Below are positions 7,675-14,740 of a DNA stretch of 64,000 nt, piece by piece. The position numbers were made by a program, and so were the translations under genes. The stretch comes from Bradyrhizobium manausense. GTDB taxonomy: Bacteria > Pseudomonadota > Alphaproteobacteria > Rhizobiales > Xanthobacteraceae. The number at the start of each line of letters is the position of its first letter. Position 1 is the first letter of the stretch. The notes beneath the pieces were generated by a model. The model saw only the letters and a program-made list of their open reading frames with translations. It did no database searches and had not been told where the DNA came from. The stretch is taken from the NCBI RefSeq assembly GCF_018129685.1, contig NZ_JAFCLG010000021.1:32254-96253 (forward strand), written 5' to 3'.

Positions 7675-9281
7675 GACGCGTCGGCGCATGCCGAGTGTGG
7701 ATCGTCGGCGTGCGCCCGCCATGTCGCGATCTCGGCCAGCTCGGCCTCCGGCCGCGTCTGCGACGTCTGACAGCGTCCGAGATAGATCCGTCCCGCATCG
7801 CCCTCGATCGTGAGCCAGTCGCCCTCGTGCAGCGCGGCCACACCGAGCCGGGCCTGGCGCGTGGCGGCATCGATCTTGAGCTCGCTGCAGCCGACCACGC
7901 ATGGCTTGCCCATCTGACGCGCCACCAGCGCCGCATGCGAAGTCCGGGCGCCGACTGCGGTGACGATGCCGGTCGCCACCGCAAAGCCCGCGACATCGGC
8001 CGTGCTGGTGTCGGGACGCAACAGAATGACCGGCTCGCCGGCCGCTGCAAGGCGCTTGGCGCCGTCTGAATCGAATGCCGCGCGGCCGACACCGATACCG
8101 CCGGAGGCGCCGATACCGCACGTCGCCGGCGTGCCGGAGGATACCAGCGAGATTTCGACAAGCGAGGCGAGGTCGAGGCCGGCGAGGCGAGCCAGCGCTT
8201 CGTCCTTCGCGATCAATCCCTCACGCACGAGGTCGATGGCGATCCTGACCGCTGCGCGCGGCGTCCGCTTGGCCGTGCGGGTCTGCAAGATCCACAGCTT
8301 GCCGTCCTCGACCGTGAACTCGACATCCTGCACGTCGCCAAACTCGCCCTCGAGCCGTTTCAACACCGCGCCAAGCTCGTCCCGGATCGTCGGCAGCGCA
8401 CGGGCGATCGCATCGTCCGTATCGGGCGTGCGGCGGCCGGACACGACGTCCTCGCCCTGCGCGTCCAGCACGAGATCGATCATCGCCCGGGGCGCCCCGG
8501 TCGAAGGATCGCGCGAGAATGCCACGCCGGCACCTGAAGAAAGGCCGCCATTGCCGAACACCATGGCTTGTACGGTGACGGCGGTCCCTTCGAGGTCGTC
8601 GAGCTGCTGGAGCCTGCGATAGGTCTGAGCGCGCTCGCTCATCCAGGACTGATAGACCGCTCGCGCCGCCGCCTCGAGCTGGGCGACCGCATCGTCGAGC
8701 CAGCCGTCGGCGCGATCCTCGACCAGCGCCTGCTCCGAGGCGGCAAGCCGCTCCAGCGCTTCGCCATCGAGCTCGCGGTCGTTGGCGACGCCCTCAGCCC
8801 CGACCAACTCGGAGATGCGCGCGGCGAACGGCGCGGGATCGAGCCCAAGCACGGTCTCGCCAAAACTCTCCAGGAAACGCCGCCGGCAATCCCATGCGAG
8901 CCGCGGCCGACCGGTCGCGCGGATCAGGCCGTGCACGGCATCCGGCGTGCAGCCGACGTCGAGAACGGTATCAAGCATGCCCGGCATCGATCGTGCCGCG
9001 CCTGACCGTACCGACACCAGAAGCGGTCGCCTGCGATCGCCGAAGCGCTTGCCGGTCACGCTCTCCAGGAACGTCAGGCCTTCCTTCAGGCCGTCGCGCA
9101 GATGCTGCGCCGCATTGGCATGGCCGGAAATGATTTCGGAGCAGAGCTTGACCGGCAGCACGAAGGCGGGCGGCACCGGCAGACCGAGCGCGGCCATCCG
9201 GGCGAGATTGGCGGCCTTGGCCCCGATCTCCTCGGCGGGCCGAAATTCGGTTGCCTCGGCGCCGATACGAACGATACGCAT
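7668..9281 (-). CDS. PpdK-like protein without PEP domain
   Basis: A 537-aa protein with the first two domains of pyruvate phosphate dikinase. The ATP-grasp half begins at about residue 20 (GAKAANLARMAALGLPVPPAF) and includes LLVSVRSGAARSMPGM and the nucleotide-site segment DVEFTVEDGKLWILQTR. It is followed by the swivelling phosphohistidine domain with GARTSHAALVARQMGKPCVV, where His is the expected phosphorylated residue. The C-terminal PEP/pyruvate barrel of about 340 residues present in the full-length enzyme at 39082 is absent, so it cannot be a normal PpdK. Its ATG is 10 bp after the upstream gene's stop and its ribosome site (GAGGGA) overlaps that stop, indicating translational coupling. 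It may phosphorylate an unknown acceptor. Confidence 0.85.
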   Translation of the reverse strand: MRIVRIGAEATEFRPAEEIGAKAANLARMAALGLPVPPAFVLPVKLCSEIISGHANAAQHLRDGLKEGLTFLESVTGKRFGDRRRPLLVSVRSGAARSMPGMLDTVLDVGCTPDAVHGLIRATGRPRLAWDCRRRFLESFGETVLGLDPAPFAARISELVGAEGVANDRELDGEALERLAASEQALVEDRADGWLDDAVAQLEAAARAVYQSWMSERAQTYRRLQQLDDLEGTAVTVQAMVFGNGGLSSGAGVAFSRDPSTGAPRAMIDLVLDAQGEDVVSGRRTPDTDDAIARALPTIRDELGAVLKRLEGEFGDVQDVEFTVEDGKLWILQTRTAKRTPRAAVRIAIDLVREGLIAKDEALARLAGLDLASLVEISLVSSGTPATCGIGASGGIGVGRAAFDSDGAKRLAAAGEPVILLRPDTSTADVAGFAVATGIVTAVGARTSHAALVARQMGKPCVVGCSELKIDAATRQARLGVAALHEGDWLTIEGDAGRIYLGRCQTSQTRPEAELAEIATWRAHADDPHSACADASQ

Positions 9282-9291
9282 GGTGTGTCCC

Positions 9292-11220
9292 TCAGGCTGC
9301 GAGATCGATCATGATGTGGCGGCGGAGCAGGTGACCGAACGCGGCGAAGCGATCGGTGGCGCGCTCGATGGCGCGGGCAAGCTCGATGACTGACAGCGAG
9401 GTCGCAACGTCAAAGCCGCCGCGAAAGACGAGCGTGGTGATGGCACGTTCCGTGGTGTCGGCGGCATGTTCGGCATCGATCAGGCGCGCGACGGCGGCCA
9501 GCGCGTCCTCGGAATCGATCCGTTGTCCTTCCGGCACATCCATCGCAGCCGCGACGCCGCTCGCCGCCGTTTCCGTCGCGGTCGCGGCCACCAAGCAGAG
9601 CTCGGCCAGCGACGCCAGCAAGGCTGCCTCGGTGAGCTCGGGAAGCAGCGAGCCGATAAAGGCCGCCTGCTCCAATTCGTCGATCGCCTCCTCGGCGCGG
9701 TCGATCAACTGCCCGATCACGGGCCGGGCCTCGAGGCGGTCGACCTCGTTGCGGCTCTCCAGCGCGATGCGGTCGGCCTTCTGCTCGATCGCGGCGCAAC
9801 GTCCCGCCAGCAGCTTGCCGTCGGCAGGCTGGCCGGCCCCGAGCGCCGCAATATGGCGCGCGATCGCGGTAACGAGATCATGGGCCAGGCCGACCTGGCG
9901 CAGCACGGCTGCAAGCAGCGCCCCGTTGACGCGGTCGAGATGCCGCACCAGATCGGCCTCGATCTGGTCGCGGACCGTCCTGACCGAGCGGCCCGCAAGC
10001 AGCGCCTCGGTGGAGGCCCGCAGCGCCGCCTTCAGGAAGTCGATCGCGGCCGCGCGCCCGAGCGCCTGGTCGAGGCGCTCGCCGAAGCCGATCCGCGACG
10101 GTGCAGCGTTCCTGACCGCGGAGCTGAGCAGTTCGTTGCCGCCAAGCTCGAGAAAGCCGCGATGGCCGATCCGTTTGCGGGCCGCCCATTCCAGGATGCG
10201 CGCTGCGTCGTCCTTGGCGACCCAGGTCCGCAGCAGCTTGCGGGCCTTGTTCCAGTCGATCAGGAAAACCAATGCCGCGCCAACGGCCGCGAGGAATTCG
10301 TTGCGATCGGTGGCATGATCTGCCTGAAACTGGCCGGTGACGAGATAGAACGAATTGTCTTCGCCGAGACCTGCGGCGGTGTGACGATCGAGCCCGCTCC
10401 ATGTCGCCTCGAATTTGTCGAACAGCGAGATGAAGAATTTCGCCCGCGCCAGGTGCACGTCGGTGTAGGTGATGGTGACCGCGTTCTTCTTCACGGCGAT
10501 CACGACGACATGGGCATCGGTGGTGCCGATGTCGTTCTGGATCAGGAGCCGTCCGCCCGCCCGTGTCGCCATGGTGTCGAGGCCGGGATGATTGAACTTG
10601 AGGCCGCGCGTGCTGTTCAGCCCCTTCATGAAGGCCGCAACCGCGGCGCGGTCCTCGCCATGCAGCGCGAAGACATGCGCGCCGTCGAGCGCTTCTTCCG
10701 AGCAGCTCGCCGCAAGCTTGTTGAGCTGCTTGTGCAGATCCATGACCAGCCGGTGCAGACTGTCTCCGGCGGTGTCGGTCACGCCGGTCAGGCGTGCGAT
10801 CCGGGCGATCTCGATCTCGCCGGCGGAATCGAGCAGGCCTGCACCGCGGAACGTCTCGAGCCGCGCATTCGCTTTCCGGCCTTCATCGCCGGCGCCGGCG
10901 TCGACGGCGCGAATCATGGTCGCGGCGTCGTCCTGTATCTCATTCATCAGCTTCGCGAGGTTCGGCGCGGCAAGCCGGTCCTGCCCGATCATATGCGCGC
11001 CGCCGATCAGCGTCGCGATTGCGGCAGGGGCAATGCCGGCGGTCTGACTCTCAATGCCGAGATCGCTCGCGGGCCGGTCCGGGTTCCGCGCATGCTGGGC
11101 CGCTGCCTGCAGGGCACTCATGCGCACCTTGATGCGGTCATTGGCGGCGAGCCCTTCCGCCACGAGGTTCGGCAACAGAATGTCGCCCTGTCCGAGCTCT
11201 TCGATGATCTGGGTCTTCAT
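9292..11220 (-). CDS. Unknown 642-aa protein with DUF47/PhoU-like C-terminus
   Basis: First gene of a two-gene operon with the truncated PpdK-like protein. It is 642 aa, soluble and largely helical, with no signal peptide. Residues 1-400 are unrecognised. The C-terminal 240 residues resemble the DUF47/PhoU helical bundle: two repeats carry an E-x-x-A-D signature followed by long amphipathic helices (EQKADRIALESRNEVDRLEA, and later EHAADTTERAITTLVFRGGF). PhoU-like bundles bind metal clusters through such acidic residues. The assignment rests on inspection only. The tight coupling to a phosphohistidine kinase-like protein makes it the best candidate for partner or phosphate acceptor. Confidence 0.8.
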   Translation of the reverse strand: MKTQIIEELGQGDILLPNLVAEGLAANDRIKVRMSALQAAAQHARNPDRPASDLGIESQTAGIAPAAIATLIGGAHMIGQDRLAAPNLAKLMNEIQDDAATMIRAVDAGAGDEGRKANARLETFRGAGLLDSAGEIEIARIARLTGVTDTAGDSLHRLVMDLHKQLNKLAASCSEEALDGAHVFALHGEDRAAVAAFMKGLNSTRGLKFNHPGLDTMATRAGGRLLIQNDIGTTDAHVVVIAVKKNAVTITYTDVHLARAKFFISLFDKFEATWSGLDRHTAAGLGEDNSFYLVTGQFQADHATDRNEFLAAVGAALVFLIDWNKARKLLRTWVAKDDAARILEWAARKRIGHRGFLELGGNELLSSAVRNAAPSRIGFGERLDQALGRAAAIDFLKAALRASTEALLAGRSVRTVRDQIEADLVRHLDRVNGALLAAVLRQVGLAHDLVTAIARHIAALGAGQPADGKLLAGRCAAIEQKADRIALESRNEVDRLEARPVIGQLIDRAEEAIDELEQAAFIGSLLPELTEAALLASLAELCLVAATATETAASGVAAAMDVPEGQRIDSEDALAAVARLIDAEHAADTTERAITTLVFRGGFDVATSLSVIELARAIERATDRFAAFGHLLRRHIMIDLAA

Positions 11221-11345
11221 GATCTGTCCGCGCGACGTGGGGTGTCGGCATTATGCCCGCAACGCGACGGCGCGCCGTTGCGCCAGATCATTCATGTATT
11301 CGTCACAAACATCCGCGGTCATGGGGCATGCCGGCGCAGAGGCGC

Positions 11346-11547
11346 TATGCGCGCCTCGAAGACGAATACGAGCTGAAGGAGCGCCTCGATACGCTCGAGC
11401 GCAAGATCACGGTCATCGCGGAAACCGCAGGCGCTGACCGACATCATCGACACCCGGCGCTCGCTGCGGCTCGAAATCGCCGTGGTGGTGCTGATCGTGA
11501 TGGAGGTTGTGATTGGGTGCTTCCAGATCTTTGCCGGCCTTCACTGA
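11346..11547 (+). pseudogene. Frameshifted remnant of DUF155 3' end (direct repeat copy 2)
   Basis: A 202-nt segment that aligns with the last 204 nt of the intact DUF155 gene at 7471-7674. It encodes YARLEDEYELKERLDTLERK in one frame, then a net 2-nt deletion near AETAG shifts the rest (the tail DIIDTRRSLRLEI and the membrane helix) to another frame, ending at an equivalent stop codon. No start or upstream part of the gene is present. It is therefore a decayed partial duplicate on the far side of the PpdK-like operon. Confidence 0.9.
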
Positions 11548-11671
11548 GCCGCGGCTGTGCGCGTCGGCGGGCTGGGCCGCCGCTGATCGCGTCGAGCGGC
11601 GGCCACGCCAAGACTTCTTCAGCCGTGGGTCACGTGCAATCACGCCTCCAGTCGTGGCGGTCGGCGCCTAT

Positions 11672-12373
11672 TCATTCGGGCAGGATTGCCTTGGCATTGT
11701 CACGGGAAAAAGCCGCCGGCACGTCGAACTTGCCCGTCTGGAGGTCGTAGCGGCAGCGCCAGCCGTTCACGACGCCCGTCCGCTCCCGCTTGCGTCCCTT
11801 GACGTCGGCTTCTCCCGAGAGGCTGATCAGAAGATAGCGGTTCGCGGGCCAGTCGACGCCCAACTCGCGATAGCTCTCGTCCAGTCCTTTCACCGGATAC
11901 GCCGAGATATGATACTCCGGCTTCTTCACGATTTTTCGCCACTCGGGCGTTGTCTTCATATAGTCCCAGGCGAGGTCGCCGAGTGGCTTGCTGGTCGCGG
12001 GCCGAAAACCGCGCGGCGTGAGTTGGTAGAGATATAGCGTCGCCTCGCCCGAGCCGTACTTTTGTACGCGGACGATCCAGTTGAGGTCGTTGGTGAAGGT
12101 AAACTCGGAAGGATAGCCGGCCGGCTCCGGATCGAGCAGCGTGAACGTGTCCTGCCGGCGCGCCCAGAACTGCCACTTCCAGTCGTCATCCTCATCCTTG
12201 TTGACATATTGCTCGATGGTCGTCTTACCGTCCGGCGATGTGCGGGTCCATTTCTCGACGATCTGGTAACCTGCCGGAGGAGCCGTCGGCTGCGCGGCGC
12301 GGCATAGGCCGATGCTGCAGGCCAGAAAGAGTCCGATCCAGGAAGTTCTGAACAAGGCTTTCCTGGTCCTCAT
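11672..12373 (-). CDS. Secreted protein of unknown function
   Basis: A 233-aa protein with a signal peptide (MRTRKALFRTSWIGLFLACSI, cleavage near CRA-AQ). The mature part is rich in Trp and Tyr and hydrophilic (DDDWKWQFWARRQDTFTLLD). No known domain is recognised, and no catalytic motif is apparent. It lies 45 bp after the TPR gene on the same strand, so the two are probably co-transcribed and both exported. Confidence 0.7.
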   Translation of the reverse strand: MRTRKALFRTSWIGLFLACSIGLCRAAQPTAPPAGYQIVEKWTRTSPDGKTTIEQYVNKDEDDDWKWQFWARRQDTFTLLDPEPAGYPSEFTFTNDLNWIVRVQKYGSGEATLYLYQLTPRGFRPATSKPLGDLAWDYMKTTPEWRKIVKKPEYHISAYPVKGLDESYRELGVDWPANRYLLISLSGEADVKGRKRERTGVVNGWRCRYDLQTGKFDVPAAFSRDNAKAILPE

Positions 12374-12418
12374 TGTCGCGCCTGTCTTCGTCTCGCCGGC
12401 CCACCCGACGCCCGCCTG

Positions 12419-13258
12419 TCAACGGCCGCTCAGCGCCTTTGTGACGCGCTCGACCGCCCTCGGACCGTCCGGATGGGACGGGGCCAACTCGGCGAACTTC
12501 TTGAAATCCGCCAATGCGCGTTGCAGATCGTGCTTCCGTTCCCATGACAGGCCGCGATTGTAGAACGCACCTGCGAGATTCGGATCGAGCCGGATCGCCT
12601 CGTTCAGATCCTCGATGGCGCGGTCGAACTGACCGGTGAGGGCGTAGGAAAGCCCGCGATTGTTGAATGCTCCTGCGTATTTCGGATTGAGCCGGATCGC
12701 CTCGCTGTAATCCGCGATCGCCCGGTCGAGGTGCTGTTTGTGCCGATAGGCGATGCCCCGGTTGTAAAACGCATCCGCGAGGTCCTGATTGAGCCTGATC
12801 GCCTGGCTCAAATCCTCGATGGCGTGATCGTATTGGCCCATATTGTTATAGGCGAGGCCGCGGTTGCTCAGCAGGTCTGCGTCGTTCGGATGCAGCCGGA
12901 CGGCCTCGTTCAGGTCCTCGATCGTGCGGTCATATTGGCGCCTGGTGTAATAGACGTGGGCGCGGTTGCTGAATGCATCTGCGTCGGTTGGATCAAGCTG
13001 GATCGCCCGGCTGCAATCGGCAATGGCCTTGTCACCTTGTTCGTCGCTCCATTCGGCGCAACGATTTGTCAGGAGGGCAACAAGATCGCGACCGCCATAT
13101 CGACCGGAATCGATGGCGCGCGTGCACGCGGCGACCGCCTTGTCGGCGGAAGCGTTCGCACAGGTCTCGAGATCGTCGGCTGCGGCCGGCACCGCCGTCA
13201 GCCAGAGCGCCGACGCGAAGGCCAAAGCCAACGGCATGCCCCGCAAAATGGACCTCAT
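12419..13258 (-). CDS. Exported TPR protein
   Basis: A 279-aa protein with a Sec signal peptide (residues 1-27, ending AVPAAA-DD). It then has at least five tetratricopeptide repeats of about 34 residues, each ending in the pattern D-R-(A/T)-I-x-D-L/Y-x-E-A-I-R-L-x-P-N from about residue 80 to 250. Cysteines lie in the N-terminal region (ETCANASADKAVAACTRA). TPRs usually hold proteins together; the partner is unknown, but the adjacent downstream secreted protein is a candidate. Confidence 0.88.
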   Translation of the reverse strand: MRSILRGMPLALAFASALWLTAVPAAADDLETCANASADKAVAACTRAIDSGRYGGRDLVALLTNRCAEWSDEQGDKAIADCSRAIQLDPTDADAFSNRAHVYYTRRQYDRTIEDLNEAVRLHPNDADLLSNRGLAYNNMGQYDHAIEDLSQAIRLNQDLADAFYNRGIAYRHKQHLDRAIADYSEAIRLNPKYAGAFNNRGLSYALTGQFDRAIEDLNEAIRLDPNLAGAFYNRGLSWERKHDLQRALADFKKFAELAPSHPDGPRAVERVTKALSGR

Positions 13259-13561
13259 GAAAATCCCCTTTCAAAAAGCTGTTACCGCCTCGAGTCGCGT
13301 CTGCGACCGCAGCCGGGGATGCCGCAGGCGATGAACAGGCCAATCGACGAAGTCGTGATACCGCTGTCCTGGCCCGTCATCATCCGGCTCGCTCGATCCG
13401 TTCATGCGATTAGTCGCGCATGTCCCGTTCAAGTTCGCGGCAGTGAACCTCTCCGGTCCGTCCACCGACGAATGACCGCGATCACTGCATGAGCGAGTGC
13501 GGATAGAGACCCGCCCGGCGCTTCGCGCCGCCTTCTCGTAAGAAGGAAGAGCAGCCGACGT
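13259..13561. other. Intergenic region with paired hairpins downstream of ackA
   Basis: A 303-bp region between two minus-strand genes. Near ackA it contains two adjacent perfect hairpins: CGGCGC (13516-13521) with GCGCCG (13525-13530), then CCTTCT (13531-13536) with AGAAGG (13541-13546). Their position right after the ackA stop suggests transcription termination, though a clear U-run is lacking. The part nearest the TPR gene must hold its promoter. Confidence 0.5.
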
Positions 13562-14740
13562 TCAACTCACCAATAGCGCGGCACAGTGCCGTGCCATCGT
13601 CACTTCCTCATTGGTTGGGATCACGAGGACACTCACGGCGCTGTCTTCGGCATTGATCCGCTCGTTCGCCGCATCGTTCGCCGCAACATCGATCCGCACG
13701 CCGAGCCAGGCGAGTCGCTCGCCGATCGCGGCCCGGATCTGCTTCGCATGCTCGCCGATACCGCCGGTGAAGACGAGGCCGTCGAGCCCCCCGAGCGTGT
13801 TCGCCATCACCGCGATCTCCTGCGCCGCACGGAAGGTGAAGAGATCGATCGCCTCGCGTGCCCAGGGCTCGCTGCTCGCAAGCAGCGTCCGCATGTCCGC
13901 GGAGAGGCCGGAGACGCCGAGCAGGCCGGACTCGTGGTAGAGCAGATGCTGCAAATCCTCGGCCGACATCTTTTCATGCTGCAGCAGATAGAGCAGCACG
14001 CCGGGATCGATCGCGCCGCAGCGCGTGCCCATGACGAGGCCGTCGAGTGGTGTCAGTCCCATCGTGGTGTCGACGCTGCGCCCGTCGCGCAAGGCGCAGA
14101 GGCTGGCGCCATTGCCGAGATGGGCAATGACGGTGCGTTTGGCTGCAAATTCCGGTGCGATCTCGATGAGACGGCTGGCGACATATTCGAACGAGAGCCC
14201 GTGGAAGCCGTAGCGCCGCAAGCCCAGTGCTTCGTAGCGTCGAGGAATCGCGACGCGGTTCGCCGGCGGTGTCATGCCGTGATGAAAGGCGGTGTCGAAG
14301 CAGGCGATCTGCGTCAGGGCGGGACGGATGGCCTTGATGGGACGAACCGGTGCAAGGCACCGCGGCTGATGCAGCGGCGCCAGCGGCGTCAGTGCCTCCA
14401 GCTTCGCGTAGATATCTTCGGTCAGCTCGACCGGACCCGAATAGTCCGGTCCGCCGTGGACGATGCGGTGGCCGACAGCACGCAAGCGGTGATCGCCGAA
14501 ACGGTCTTCGATGAGGGTCAGCACATCGGCGAACAGATGGCCGCCGTCGCCATCTGATGCGTCCCTTTGCGTCTCGAACATCGTCTCGCCAGATGGGCTC
14601 TTGGCGACGAGCCGCGGCTTCGCCTCGTGCTCGTCGAGAAGGCCGTTGCAGAGCAGGGCAGGCTCGCCCGCCGAAATATCGAACAGGCCGAACTTGATGC
14701 TCGACGAGCCTGCGTTGAGGACGAGGACTGACGCCGTCAT
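13562..14740 (-). CDS. ackA: Acetate kinase
   Basis: A 392-aa acetate kinase that forms ATP and acetate from acetyl phosphate. The N-terminal phosphate loop is VLVLNAGSSSIKF (about residues 5-17) and the second signature is MGLTPLDGLVMGTRCGAIDPG around residues 215-235. The segments HRIVHGGP and FDTAFHHGM, which bear active-site residues, are intact. The length is normal. Its start codon overlaps the phosphoketolase stop by 4 bp (ATGA), so the two are a coupled operon in which phosphoketolase makes the acetyl phosphate used here. Confidence 0.97.
   Translation of the reverse strand: MTASVLVLNAGSSSIKFGLFDISAGEPALLCNGLLDEHEAKPRLVAKSPSGETMFETQRDASDGDGGHLFADVLTLIEDRFGDHRLRAVGHRIVHGGPDYSGPVELTEDIYAKLEALTPLAPLHQPRCLAPVRPIKAIRPALTQIACFDTAFHHGMTPPANRVAIPRRYEALGLRRYGFHGLSFEYVASRLIEIAPEFAAKRTVIAHLGNGASLCALRDGRSVDTTMGLTPLDGLVMGTRCGAIDPGVLLYLLQHEKMSAEDLQHLLYHESGLLGVSGLSADMRTLLASSEPWAREAIDLFTFRAAQEIAVMANTLGGLDGLVFTGGIGEHAKQIRAAIGERLAWLGVRIDVAANDAANERINAEDSAVSVLVIPTNEEVTMARHCAALLVS

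Noticed and set aside
9466..11376. A 636-codon frame opposite the DUF47-like gene
   Set aside because: The minus-strand gene has a start, coupling and recognisable C-terminal motifs; the plus-strand translation is basic and low in hydrophobic structure.
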